Source: Bog-473 sp963730395
Lineage (GTDB): Bacteria; Actinomycetota; Acidimicrobiia; Acidimicrobiales; RAAP-2
Direction of reading: 5' to 3'
Length of the DNA stretch: 64,000 nt
Assembly: GCA_963730395.1 (NCBI GenBank)
Contig: CAVSSK010000021.1
Span: 682,001 to 746,000, forward strand
Each line of letters starts with the position of its first letter. The first letter of the stretch is position 1. Shown piece after piece: positions 1 through 8,712 of the stretch. Made by a program: the position numbers and the translations under genes. Under the pieces are notes generated by a model. The model was not told the origin of the DNA. It did not search any database and saw only the letters and a list, made by a program, of their open reading frames with translations.

Positions 1-1
1 C

Positions 2-637
2 ACCCGCTTGTCAGGGGACGGGGTCCCCACCGGCGCCGGGGTCTTCGTCGTCGACACCGGCGCCCAGGGTCTCACCCTGACGCGGCAGACGACGACGACG
101 GGGCGGCCGGAGGCGATCGCCGAGCTGGCCGGCGTCACGGTGGGCGCCGACCGCCTGCTCGGCCAGGGTGCCGACGACGGCGCCGCGGTGATCGACGCCA
201 TCACCGAGCACGCGACGACGGCGCTCTGCATCGAGGAGGCCGGCGCGTGCGCCGCCGCGCTCGAGCTCACCGCGGAGTACACCAAGACGCGGGTGCAGTT
301 CGACAAGCCGATCGCGACGTTCCAGGCCGTCGGCCAGCGCGCCGCGGACGCCTACGTCGACACCGAGGCCATCAGGCTCACGGCGTGGCAAGCCGCCTCC
401 CGTCTCGCCGCCGGGCTGCCGGCGGCGTCCGAGGTGGCGATCGCCAAGTACTGGGCCGCCGAGGGTGGGCAGCGTGTCGTGCACGCGGCGTCCCACCTCC
501 ACGGCGGCGTGGGCGTCGACCGCGACTACCCGCTGCACCGCTACTTCCTCCTCACCCGCCAGATCGAGCTGACGCTGGGTGGGGCCAACGAGAGCCTGCG
601 CCGCCTCGGGCGGATGCTGGCCGACGAGCCCGTCTGA
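2..637 (+). CDS. Acyl-CoA dehydrogenase, C-terminal part (FadE28-like), truncated by window edge
   Basis: The frame is already open at the left edge, so only the last 211 or so codons are present. Acyl-CoA dehydrogenases use FAD to introduce an alpha,beta double bond into acyl-CoA thioesters. The C-terminal helical domain is visible: 'FDKPIATFQAVGQR' (the usual R-x-F-x-x-P-I-x-x-F-Q element), then 'HLHGGVGVDRDYPLHRYF' and 'LGGANESLRRLG' near the end. The H-GG-G-D-YP-HRYF pattern is that of the FadE28/ChsE1 subfamily of steroid dehydrogenases and resembles the complete copy at 8712-9857. The mate subunit and operon start lie outside the window. The family is certain; the substrate is inferred from the neighbourhood. 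Confidence 0.88.
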   Translation, partial: TRLSGDGVPTGAGVFVVDTGAQGLTLTRQTTTTGRPEAIAELAGVTVGADRLLGQGADDGAAVIDAITEHATTALCIEEAGACAAALELTAEYTKTRVQFDKPIATFQAVGQRAADAYVDTEAIRLTAWQAASRLAAGLPAASEVAIAKYWAAEGGQRVVHAASHLHGGVGVDRDYPLHRYFLLTRQIELTLGGANESLRRLGRMLADEPV

Positions 638-689
638 CACCTCGAGCGGCCGCGGAGGGCGCCGGGGAGCGCGCCGCCCCAGGGCGGAC

Positions 690-1322
690 CTACGGCGAGG
701 GGTGCGCCAGGCCCAGGCCGTAGCCGGCCAGGAACAGGCCCGCTTCGTGGTGGCGCGGGTACCCGCCGGCCAGTCGATGGAAGGCGGGGGAGTGGTCGGG
801 GTGCGTGAGGTGCGCGACCTCGTGTGCCAGCACCGAGTCGAGCACCCACGCCGGCACCACGTGCAGGCGGTGCGACACGCGGATGTCGCCGGAGTACCAC
901 GAGCACGAGCCCCAGCGGGCCGACTGGTTGGTGACCCACCGGACGGACGCCGGCCGGGCACCAACGAGGTAGCGGTCGCTCAGCGCGACCGCCCGTGCCA
1001 GGAGCTCGTCGTCACCCAGACGCGACTGGGGATGGCGGGTCAGGAGCCGCTCGACGAGCCAGTCGACCGTCCTCTGGCGTGACTCGAGGTCGAGGTGGGC
1101 GGGCACCGACACGACGATCCGGCCGCCCACCCACTTCGCCTCCGACGTCTTCTTGCGACGGGCGCTGACCCGGACCTCGACGTCGGGCCGGGGGTCGACG
1201 GCAGAGGTCTCACGGCGCCGCCACTCGGTCGACGTCGGCGGATCCGGCGTCACGTCCACGCCGGGCGGCTCGGCGGGCGTTGGCTCGGACCCGATGAGGT
1301 CGGCGACGTCGAAGAGGGTCAT
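690..1322 (-). CDS. YgjP/DUF45-type zinc metallopeptidase
   Basis: A 210-residue protein with the YgjP-like (M48-related, DUF45) metallopeptidase domain in its C-terminal half. The zinc-binding helix 'HEVAH' is at residues 167-171, followed by 'HSPAFHRLA' (about 177), which supplies the third ligand in this family. An upstream 'WGSC' (137-140) is also a family hallmark. The N-terminal 50 residues are Pro/Thr/Asp-rich and look disordered. No signal peptide is seen, so it is probably cytoplasmic. It is a single gene, tail-to-tail with the preceding dehydrogenase. The family is clear; the physiological substrate of such stand-alone proteins is unknown. Confidence 0.85.
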   Translation of the reverse strand: MTLFDVADLIGSEPTPAEPPGVDVTPDPPTSTEWRRRETSAVDPRPDVEVRVSARRKKTSEAKWVGGRIVVSVPAHLDLESRQRTVDWLVERLLTRHPQSRLGDDELLARAVALSDRYLVGARPASVRWVTNQSARWGSCSWYSGDIRVSHRLHVVPAWVLDSVLAHEVAHLTHPDHSPAFHRLAGGYPRHHEAGLFLAGYGLGLAHPSP

Positions 1323-1445
1323 GCCGGCATTGTGGCCGATCCGTGTGACCGTTCCGTGAATGCCTGGTCAGCATCCCTGCACCTGGGAGTGCACGGACCT
1401 ACGATCGGTCAGCCGCTCCCGTGGGCGGACGCGAGGAGGTCCGAG

Positions 1446-1832
1446 ATGGCCGTTCTGCTGGCAGCAAGTGGCGCTGGCTTCCTGATCATCATCTACATCG
1501 CGGTCATCGTCTTCGAGATCGCCGCGCTGTGGCAGGTGTTCGTGAAGGCGGACAAGCCCGGTTGGGCGGCCATCATCCCCTTCTACAACTACTACGTGTT
1601 GTTGAAGGTGGTCGGGCGGCCGGGATGGTGGCTGATCCTGTACTTCATCCCCATCGTCAACATCGTCGTCTGGATCATCGTGGCCATCGATCTCGCGAAG
1701 TCCTTCGCCAAGAGCACCGGCTTTGGTGTCGGATTGATCTTCCTCGCCTTCATCTTCATCCCGATCCTCGGGTTCGGCCCGGCGACCTACGCGGGGCCGT
1801 CCGCCGCCGGCCCGCGGGCCATGACCGTCTGA
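1446..1832 (+). CDS. Small integral membrane protein, DUF5684-like
   Basis: A 128-residue membrane protein with three or four hydrophobic segments: an N-terminal 'FLIIIYIAVIVFEIAALW' helix, the central 'WWLILYFIPIVNIVVWIIV', and a last helix around 'GLIFLAFIFIPILGFG'. The loop 'KADKPGWAAIIPFYNYYVLL' is typical of the DUF5684 family, which is associated with signal peptidase I-like and other membrane proteins in Gram-positives. The start at 1446 is set by an AGGAGG at 1434-1439, six bases upstream; the longer open frame has no such site. It stands alone. Function is unknown. Confidence 0.75.
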   Translation: MAVLLAASGAGFLIIIYIAVIVFEIAALWQVFVKADKPGWAAIIPFYNYYVLLKVVGRPGWWLILYFIPIVNIVVWIIVAIDLAKSFAKSTGFGVGLIFLAFIFIPILGFGPATYAGPSAAGPRAMTV

Positions 1833-1856
1833 TCCTCGGGGCCGCCGCCGAGCTGT

Positions 1857-2894
1857 CTAGCCGAGCACGAGCTCGGCCATGGTGCGCAGGGTGGTGACGT
1901 CGCCGTTGATGAGCATGGTCGTGGCGCGCGACTCGCGCCACGCCTCGAGGTCGTCGCGGATCTTCCCCACGGGGCCGACGAGCGCGATGTCCTCCACCAT
2001 GGCCGTGGGCACCGCCGCCGCCGCGTCGTCCTTGCGCCCGTCGAGGTAGGCATCCTGGATCTTGTGGGCCGCCTCCTCGTAGCCCATGCGGGCGAAGACG
2101 TCGAAGTGGAAGTTCATCTCCTTGGCCCCCATGCCGCCGATGTAGAGGGCGAGAGAGGGCCGGAACCCGTCCGCCGCCGCCTCGGTGTCGTCGTTGATGA
2201 CGGTGGGCGCGAAGGCCAGCACCTCGAAGTCGGCCGCGCTGCGGCGCGCCCCGGCTCGGGCGAACCCCTCGTCGAGCGACGCCTCGAAGGAGGACATCGC
2301 CCGCGGGGAGAAGAAGATGGGGAACCAGCCGTCGGCGATCTCGGCCGCCAGGGCGACGTTCTTCGGGCCCTCGGCCCCCAAGATGATCGGGACGTCGGCC
2401 CGCAGCGGGTGCACGATCGGCTTGAGCGGCTTGCCCAGCCCCGTGCCCCCCGGATACGGCAGCGGGTAGTGCGGCCCGTCGTTGGTCACCGGCTTCTCGC
2501 GGGCGAGGACCTGGCGCACGATGTCGACGTACTCGCGGGTGCGGGCGAGCGGGGCGGGGAAGGGCTGGCCGTACCAGCCCTCGACCACCTGGGGGCCCGA
2601 GACGCCGAGCCCGAGGACGAAGCGGCCGCCGGAGAGGTGGTCCATGGTCAGCGCCGCCATGGCCATGGCGGTCGGGGTGCGCGCCGAGAGCTGGCACAGC
2701 GAGGTGCCGAGGCGGACCCGCTCGGTGCTGCGAGCCCCACCAGGCCAGCGGGGTGAGGGCGTCGGAGCCGTAGGACTCCGCCGTCCAGACGGAGTCGTAA
2801 CCGAGGCGGTCGGCCTCCCGCACCAGTCCAGCGCGTTCGGGGGCGGCCCCGAGCCCCAGTAGCCCAGCTGCAGGCCGATCTTCATCGTCTTCAC
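1857..2894 (-). CDS. LLM-class F420-dependent oxidoreductase (two compensating frameshifts)
   Basis: Luciferase-like monooxygenase fold (TIM barrel), about 345 residues, probably using F420 or flavin. The start 'MKTMKIGLQLGYW' and the later 'FVLGLGVSGPQVVEGWYG' and 'DVPIILGAEGPKN' are characteristic. Residues 24-56 read as nonsense in the main frame, while the neighbouring frame encodes the expected 'READRLGYDSVWTAESYGSD'. One base (C) is missing between 2825 and 2826, and one extra base sits near 2727 and restores the frame. It is last in a leftward run after the P450 (starts 5100) and another LLM gene (gap 34 bp). A role in sterol or lipid oxidation is inferred from context. Confidence 0.85.
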   Translation of the reverse strand: MKTMKIGLQLGYWGSGPPPNALDWCGRPTASVTTPSGRRSPTAPTPSPRWPGGARSTERVRLGTSLCQLSARTPTAMAMAALTMDHLSGGRFVLGLGVSGPQVVEGWYGQPFPAPLARTREYVDIVRQVLAREKPVTNDGPHYPLPYPGGTGLGKPLKPIVHPLRADVPIILGAEGPKNVALAAEIADGWFPIFFSPRAMSSFEASLDEGFARAGARRSAADFEVLAFAPTVINDDTEAAADGFRPSLALYIGGMGAKEMNFHFDVFARMGYEEAAHKIQDAYLDGRKDDAAAAVPTAMVEDIALVGPVGKIRDDLEAWRESRATTMLINGDVTTLRTMAELVLG

Positions 2895-2928
2895 GTGCGG
2901 CTCCTCTCGCGTCCCGTGCCCCGAGTGC

Positions 2929-3835
2929 TCAGAACTTGGCGACGATCTCGTCGGCGAACCAGCGCACCGCGCCCAGGCGCGCCGACAGCGCCTCGTCGTC
3001 GGGCGTGCCGGGTGCGACGTCGACGCCCATCCACGGCGCGCACACGAAGTCGGTCACGCCGGCGTCGGCGAAGCGGCGGTACAGGTCCACATCGGGCCGT
3101 TCGTTGATGGAGAGGTAGATGGTGAAGTCCGTCTCGTCACGGCCGGCCTTCTTGAGGGCGTCGTGCAGCTCGGCGAGGTGCATCCAGGCCTCTTCCTCGC
3201 TGTAGGCGCCGGCGGCGACCCAGCCGTCGCACAGCGCCGCCGTTCGGCGCAGGGCGACGGGGGAGTGGCCGCCCCCGATGATGGGGATCGGCAGCGGTGG
3301 GCGACGGCTCCATCTGGCACTCCGGCACGTCGTAGTACTCGCCGTGGAACTCGACCCAGCCGCCGCTCCACAGCGCGCGCAGGGCGACGATCATCTCGTC
3401 GAGCCGCTTGCCCCGGCTGGCGAAGTCCTGGCCGGTCTGGTCGAACTCCTCCTTGCACCATCCCACCCCGACGCCGAGCCGCAGGCGGTTGTCGGACAGG
3501 ACGGCGGTGGTGCCGACCGACTTGGCCACCGTCATGAGGTCGCGCACGGGAGCGATGTACACGCCGGTCGTGAAGAGCAGGTGCTCGGTCGCCCCCGCCA
3601 GCGCCGAGATCACGCACATCGGATCGGGCCACGCCGTCTCGGCACCCCAGCTCGGCGCGCCGTCCTCGCGTGCCGAGTAGGTGTAGCGAGACTCCAGGTG
3701 GCGCGGGTTGAAGAGGTGGTCCGAGACGTACATGCCGCCGTAGCCCAGCTCGTCGCACGCCTTGGCCAGGGGGATGATCTGGCGCGTCGGCAGGAAGGCG
3801 ACGGCCTGATGGAAGCGCACGGCCTGGTCGGTCAC
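2929..3835 (-). CDS. LLM-class F420-dependent oxidoreductase (frameshifted)
   Basis: A second luciferase-like oxidoreductase, about 302 residues once repaired. The first part runs from GTG at 3835 ('VTDQAVRFHQAVAFLP') through 'LRLGVGVGWCKEEFDQTG'. The C-terminal part ('HLAELHDALKKAGRDETDF' to the stop at 2929) lies in another frame. The break is near 3297, where one extra base after '..EPSP' turns the expected 'PLPIPIIGGGH' into nonsense. The open frame could begin further upstream at 3898, but GTG 3835 lies 10 bp after the P450 stop and fits family length. It is the middle gene of the P450-LLM-LLM run, so co-transcription is likely. Confidence 0.83.
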
Positions 3836-3845
3836 GGCCGACGCC

Positions 3846-5100
3846 TCAGCGGGCCCGGGCCGGGAGCGGCGTGCCCCCGACGGGGGTCGACGGCGCAAAG
3901 GCGATCGGGATGTGCTTGGTCCCGTTGATGAAGTTCGACTGCAGGCGCTGGACCTCGCCGTCGAGGCGGATGTCGGGCATGCGGTCGAGCAGCCGGTCGA
4001 ACATCACCATGATCTCCATGCGGGCCAGGTTCGCCCCGAGGCAGAAGTGCGGGCCGCCGCCGCCGAAGGCGATGTGGTTGTTGGGGGAGCGGGTGACGTC
4101 GAAGGTGTCGGGATGCTCGAAGGCCGCCTCGTCGCGGTTGGCCGAGGTGTGCCAGAACACGACCTTGTCGCCCTCCTTGATCTGCTGGCCGTGCAGCTCC
4201 ATGTCCGCCGTGGCCGTGCGGCGGAAGTGCATGACAGGCGTGACGTAGCGCAGCATCTCCTCCACGGCGCCCGGGAGCAGCGAGCGGTCACCGCGCAGGA
4301 GCTCCCACTGGTCCGGGTGCTCGAAGAAGGCCGTCATGGCGCCCGACATCAGGTTCCGGGTCGTCTCGTTGCCCGCCACGACGAGGAGCAGGAAGAAGAG
4401 GTCGAGCTCGAGCTGGTCCAGCTTCTCGCCCTCCACCTCGGCGTCGAGGAGGACCGAGATCAGGTCCTGCTTCGGCTCGAGCCGCCGGTTGGCGGCCAGC
4501 TCCTCGGCGTAGGCGTACACCTGCATGGCAGCCTCACCCGGATCGGTGCCGGGGATCTGGTACTCGGGGTCCTCGGAGCCGATCATGCGGTTCGACCAGT
4601 CGAAGACCATGCGCCGGTCCTCCTGGGGGACACCGAGCAGCTCGGCGATGACGAGCAGGGGCAGCTCGGCAGAGATCTCCTCGACGAAGTCGGCCGTGCC
4701 GCGCTCGCACACCGAGTCGATGATGCCGTCGGCGTAGCCGATGATCTGCTGCTCCAGGTCCCGGACCATGCTTGGGGGTGAAGCCCTTGTTGACCAGGCG
4801 GCGGTACCGCGTGTGCATCGTCGGGTCCATGTTGACCATCATCAGCTGCTGCTGGGCCAGCTGGTCGTCGTCCATCTCGTGGAAGAGCGACGTGCGGCGG
4901 GCCGAGGAGAAGTGCTCCCAGTCCCGGTTCACGTGCACGCAGTCGTCGTAGCGGGTGATGGCCCAGAAGCCGCCCCGGGGCGCCGCCTCCTCGGGGTGCC
5001 AGTAGACGGGTGCCTCCCGGCGGAGCTCGGCGAACCAGTGGTAGGGCACTCCGCCCACGAAGTTGCGCCCGTCGGTGAGGTCGATCTCGTCGAGACCCAT
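3846..5100 (-). CDS. Cytochrome P450, CYP125-like (frameshifted)
   Basis: Bacterial class I P450 of about 417 residues after repair. Seen: I-helix 'VVAGNETTRN', ExxR as 'EEMLR', and heme-binding loop 'FGGGGPHFCLG' followed by 'ANLARMEI'. The end 'LQSNFINGTKH' resembles the CYP125 ending. CYP125 oxidises the terminal methyl of the cholesterol side chain. The gene sits head-to-head with an igr-type operon, just as cyp125 heads that operon in Mycobacterium. At about 4771 an extra C splits '..NKGFTPK' from 'MVRDLEQQIIGY', changing frame. A KstR-like box lies 70-83 bp upstream of the ATG (5170-5183). P450 identity is certain; the CYP125 assignment is probable. Confidence 0.85.
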
Positions 5101-5169
5101 GGGCCCTCCTTTCGGTCACCCCGGCCGACCGCGGCGCTTGCCAGATGCCAGGCCATTCGAGCCAATTTC

Positions 5170-5183
5170 TAGAACGTGTGTCA
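5170..5183. promoter_or_regulatory. KstR-like operator (13 of 14 match), P450 promoter
   Basis: TAGAACGTGTGTCA matches the mycobacterial KstR consensus TnnAACnnGTTnnA at every fixed position except one (GTG for GTT). It lies upstream of the leftward P450 and is closely similar to the box at 6199-6212 (shared AGAACGTGT..CAGT). Regulation is inferred; no KstR gene is in the window. Confidence 0.55.
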
Positions 5184-5312
5184 GTGATCATAGGCACAGA
5201 CTGGCGAGCGGGGGTTCGTGTCTGAAGGGATGGACCAGGGGGTATGTTCCCCGGACACCGGGCGCCATCCCCGTTCGGGCCGAGCGAAGCCGAGCGAAAG
5301 AGGACGGATCCG

Positions 5313-6068
5313 TTGACCTACTGCCTGGCCCTGCGCCTCGATGAGGGGATGGTGTTCCTCGCCGACACGCGGACCAACGCCGGCGTCGACGACGTCGGCA
5401 CCTACCGCAAGATGCACGTGCTCCAGCCCGCCGCCGACCGGCTGTTCGTCATCGAGTCGGCCGGCAGCCTGGCGACGACCCAGGAGGTGCTCGACCGCAT
5501 CAAGCACGATGTCGCCGTGGGCGACGCGGCCGAGAGCCTGGCCACGGTGGGCCATCTCTTCGAGGCGGCGCTGTACGTGGGTCGCCTGAGCCGTCAGGTC
5601 GCGCAAGAGCACAAGCCGGCCCTGAGCGAGGTCGGGGTGGACGCCACGGCGACCTTCATCCTCGGAGGCCACGTCGGCTCGGAGCCGCCCGACATCCTGC
5701 TCGTCTACCCCGAGGGCAACTACATCCGGGCCTCCGACGAGCGCCCGTTCCTCCAGATCGGCGAGAGCAAGTATGGGAAGTTCATGCTCGAACTGGCCGT
5801 CGAGGCCGACGTCGACCTGGTGACCGCCGCCAAGATCGCGCTGGGGTCGATGATGAGCACGGCGCGGGCGAACCTGTCCGTTGGGCCGCCCTACGACGTC
5901 GGCATCTACCTCAACGACACCCGGACGATCAGCGAGTTCCGCATCGAGAGCGACTCGCCCCTGCTCCACAAGCTCAGCCGCGTCTGGGAGCGCCAGCTCC
6001 TCGACGGCATCGCCCAGCTGCCGCCGATCACCCAGGAGGACGTGACCGACGTGCGGACCCGGTCCTAG
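5313..6068 (+). CDS. anbu: Anbu, proteasome-type Ntn hydrolase
   Basis: A 251-residue proteasome beta-subunit homologue of the Anbu ('ancestral beta-subunit') family. Read from TTG 5313 the protein begins 'MTYCLALRLDEGMVFLADTR', so Thr2 becomes the N-terminal nucleophile after Met removal; 'RTNAGVDDVGTYRKMHV' is a strong family signature. Other open-frame starts upstream would bury this threonine, so TTG, with AAAGAGGA at 5298-5305 as its ribosome site, is preferred. Anbu assembles into helical or ring oligomers and usually sits beside an alpha-E protein, an ATP-grasp peptide ligase-like protein and a transglutaminase; none of these is next to it here. It lies alone between the P450 and the igr-type operon. 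Confidence 0.9.
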   Translation: MTYCLALRLDEGMVFLADTRTNAGVDDVGTYRKMHVLQPAADRLFVIESAGSLATTQEVLDRIKHDVAVGDAAESLATVGHLFEAALYVGRLSRQVAQEHKPALSEVGVDATATFILGGHVGSEPPDILLVYPEGNYIRASDERPFLQIGESKYGKFMLELAVEADVDLVTAAKIALGSMMSTARANLSVGPPYDVGIYLNDTRTISEFRIESDSPLLHKLSRVWERQLLDGIAQLPPITQEDVTDVRTRS

Positions 6069-6075
6069 CCGGTCC

Positions 6076-6091
6076 CCCGGGGCTGCCCGGG
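6076..6091. terminator. Possible weak hairpin after anbu
   Basis: CCCGGG-GCTG-CCCGGG, a 6-bp stem with a 4-base loop shortly after the anbu stop. There is no T-run, so it is at best a weak intrinsic terminator, or a chance GC palindrome. Confidence 0.25.
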
Positions 6092-6198
6092 TCCTGACAC
6101 CTGTTCGGCCGCCGGGAGGGGCCAGGCAGGGCCGGGGGCGGCCGCCTACCCGGGCCGGCGGACCCGTCGCGGCGGGCTCCGGACCGGCCCGCCAGAAA

Positions 6199-6212
6199 GA
6201 GAACGTGTTACA
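6199..6212. promoter_or_regulatory. KstR-like operator (one mismatch), igr-type operon promoter
   Basis: GAGAACGTGTTACA fits TnnAACnnGTTnnA except for the first T. It lies 64 bp before the ATG of the first gene of the side-chain operon and shares the core AGAACGTGT with the box in front of the P450. Confidence 0.5.
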
Positions 6213-6275
6213 GTTTTGGCCCAAGCGCGGCCTTGACCTGGCAGGGACCGCGGAGTGCACGCGAGGCTGCCAACG

Positions 6276-7454
6276 ATGTTCCTCGAAGAAAGCCCCGAAC
6301 AGCAGCAGCTGCGCGCCGAGTTGCGCGCCTACTACGCAGAGCTGCTCACCGACGAGGTGCGGCACGGCCTGGCCGAGGGCGGCGAGGGTGGCGACGCCTG
6401 GCGGGAAGTGGTGCGCCAGATCGGCAAGGACGGCTGGCTGGGCGTCGGGTGGCCGAGCGAGTTCGGCGGCCAGGGCCGGCCGGCGACCGACCAGTTCATC
6501 TTCTTCGACGAGACGCGACGCGCCGGCGCCCCGTTCCCCTTCGTCACCATCAACACGGTGGGGCCGACCGTCATGCGGTACGGCACCGACGAGCAGAAGT
6601 CCTTCTTCCTGCCCCGGATCCTGGCGGGCGAGGTCAACTTCGCCATCGGCTACACCGAGCCCGAGGCGGGCACCGACCTGGCCTCCCTGCGCACGCGGGC
6701 CGTGCGTGACGGCGAGGAGTACGTCGTCAACGGGGCCAAGATCTTCACCAGCGGTGCCGACCAGGCCGACTACATCTGGCTGGCCGTGCGCACCGATCCC
6801 GACGTGCCCAAGCACAAGGGCATCTCGATCCTGTGCGTGCCGACGACGACGCCGGGCTTCGAGTGGTCGATCATCAACACGGTCGGTGGCCTCACGACGA
6901 CGCAGACCTTCTACGACAACGTGCGCGTCCCCGTGTCCAACCGGGTGGGGGAGGAGAACGAGGGCTGGCGCATGATCACCACCCAGCTCAACCACGAGCG
7001 GGTGGGGCTGGCCGCCTGGAGCGGCCTGGCCCTCTCCCTCTACGAGGACATCGTGGCCTGGGCGGCGACCCAGCCGACCGACGACGGCAGGACGCTGATC
7101 GACCAGGGCTGGGTGCAGATGGATCTCGCCAAGTGCCACGCCGAGCTCGAGGCGATGTGGCTCCTCAACTGGCGCATGGCGGTGCACGTGGCGGAGGGCG
7201 AGCTCACCGGCGCGGAGTCGTCGTCGATCAAGGTCTTCGGGACCGAGCGCATCATCGAGGTGGCGCGGCTCCTGTCGGGCGTGGTGGGAGCGGCCGGGTA
7301 CCTGACGCCGGGCTCGCCGGGGGCGCTGCTGCGCGGACGCCTGGAGGCGACGGGGCGCCAGGCGCAGGTCAACACGTTCGGGGGTGGAGTGAACGAGGTC
7401 CAACGCGAGATCGTGGCCTCGGCGGGGCTGGGCATGACCCGGGGGGCGCGGTGA
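6276..7454 (+). CDS. chsE2: Acyl-CoA dehydrogenase ChsE2/FadE29-like
   Basis: A 392-residue acyl-CoA dehydrogenase and first gene of the igr-type operon. Its N-terminus 'MFLEESPEQQQLRAELRAYY', the block 'FAIGYTEPEAGTDLASLRT' (FAD/substrate-binding loop) and the end 'VNTFGGGVNEVQREIVASAG' follow mycobacterial FadE29 (ChsE2) closely along the whole length. FadE29 pairs with FadE28 in an alpha2-beta2 enzyme that dehydrogenates the 3-carbon side chain of 3-oxo-4-pregnene-20-carboxyl-CoA. ATG 6276 is chosen; an in-frame GTG at 6255 is possible. Its stop overlaps the next start (GTGA at 7451-7454), so translation is coupled. The assignment rests on remembered family sequence plus gene order. Confidence 0.85.
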   Translation: MFLEESPEQQQLRAELRAYYAELLTDEVRHGLAEGGEGGDAWREVVRQIGKDGWLGVGWPSEFGGQGRPATDQFIFFDETRRAGAPFPFVTINTVGPTVMRYGTDEQKSFFLPRILAGEVNFAIGYTEPEAGTDLASLRTRAVRDGEEYVVNGAKIFTSGADQADYIWLAVRTDPDVPKHKGISILCVPTTTPGFEWSIINTVGGLTTTQTFYDNVRVPVSNRVGEENEGWRMITTQLNHERVGLAAWSGLALSLYEDIVAWAATQPTDDGRTLIDQGWVQMDLAKCHAELEAMWLLNWRMAVHVAEGELTGAESSSIKVFGTERIIEVARLLSGVVGAAGYLTPGSPGALLRGRLEATGRQAQVNTFGGGVNEVQREIVASAGLGMTRGAR

Positions 7455-8712
7455 GCGGCGCCGAAGCCGGTCGCGGCGGCGGTGCGGTGGCCGAGGCGTC
7501 GGAGCGCTTCGAGGAGCTCGCCGCCTTCCCCGACCACAGCGCGGAGCTGGCGGCGTTGGTCGGCCGGGACCTGGGCCTCCCGAACCTGTCGCCCCTGTCG
7601 CCGTATCCGGTGAACGAGCCCATGATCCGGCACTGGATCGAGGCGATGGGCGACGAGAACCCGGTCTACGTGTCCGACGAGGCGGCCCGGGAGGCCGGCT
7701 ATGACCGCCTGATCGCCCCGCCCACCATGCTGCAGGCCTGGATCATGCGCGGCTTGCGCGCCTCGAGAGCACTCGAGGAGGCCCGGGCGACCGGGGCGCC
7801 ACAGGGGAGCGGGCCGAACGAGGTCATGATGGGCCTGCTCGACGATGAGGGGTTGACCTCGGTGGTCGCCACCAACTGCGAGCAGCACTACGGCCGTCCG
7901 CTCGTGGTGGGGGACCGGTTGATCATGCGCTCGGTGATTGAGGCGATCTCCCCTCCGAAGCGCACCGCGCTCGGCACGGGACGCTTCATCACGACCCGGA
8001 TGGACTACGTGGCCGTCCCCGACGCCGACGTGCCGGCGGGCGGGGCGCGTCGGCGCTGCAGTCGCTGTCGCCCGAACAGGTGCACGTGCTCTTCGCCGCC
8101 GGCGAGCCGGTGGCGACCCAGCGCTTCCGCATCCTCAAGTACCTGCCGCCGGACCGGTCGTCGCAGCCGGTGCCGCCGTCGGCGTCGCAGTCGTCATTGC
8201 AGTCGCAGTCGTCGTCGGGCTCCTCGACGCAACAGCAGCGACCACCCCGGCCGCGACCCGCGATCACCCAGGACAACGCCTTCTGGTTCGAGGGTGCCCG
8301 GGCCCATCGCCTGTTGATCCAGCGCTGCACGTCCTGCGGCACGCTGCGCCACCCGCCCCTGCCGGCCTGCGCGACGTGCGGCTCACTCGAATGGGACACC
8401 GTCGAGTCGAGCGGCCGGGGCATCTTGTATTCCTTCGTCGTGGTGCACTACCCACAGGTCCCCGCGTTCGAGTACCCGCTGCCGATCGGCCTGGTCGAGC
8501 TGGAGGAGGGGATCCGGGTCGTGGCGAACATCGGCGGCGTTGAACCGCACGACATCGAGATCGGGATGGCACTGCAGGCCCAGTTCGTCGACCACGACGA
8601 GGAGCTGTCGCTGCCGCTGTTCGTGCCGACTGGTGCGGGTGCGGCTGCTGGTGCGGCTGCTGGTGCGGCGGCAGGTGCGGGTGCTGGTGCCGAGCCCGAG
8701 GATGGTGCCTGA
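7451..8712 (+). CDS. chsH2: ChsH2-like MaoC hydratase/DUF35 fusion (frameshifted)
   Basis: Two-domain protein. The N-terminal MaoC/FAS1-like hydratase half includes 'LSPYPVNEPMIRHWIEAMGD' and 'RLIAPPTMLQAWIMRG' (about 7590-7960). The C-terminal DUF35 half has a four-cysteine zinc ribbon ('CTSCG' and 'CATCG', near 8325-8380) and an OB fold. In Mycobacterium ChsH2 pairs with ChsH1 to hydrate the steroid enoyl-CoA, and its DUF35 domain docks Ltp2. A frame change near 8045 (one base missing or two extra) separates the halves. Two low-complexity stretches are unusual: a Ser/Gln-rich linker coded at about 8160-8240 and an Ala/Gly tail coded at about 8632-8690. Coupled to the next gene (TGATG, 8710-8714). 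Confidence 0.82.
8632..8690 (+). repeat. GGTGC-rich tandem repeat in the chsH2 tail
   Basis: Imperfect tandem copies of a GGTGCGGCTGCT-type unit encode an Ala/Gly run close to the C-terminus of the DUF35 domain. It is a length-variable simple repeat. Confidence 0.6.

Noticed and set aside
5181..7403. Very long minus-strand reading frame opposite anbu and chsE2
   Set aside because: Its product is low-complexity Arg/Leu/Gly sequence without a family; it mirrors the codon bias of the conserved plus-strand genes.
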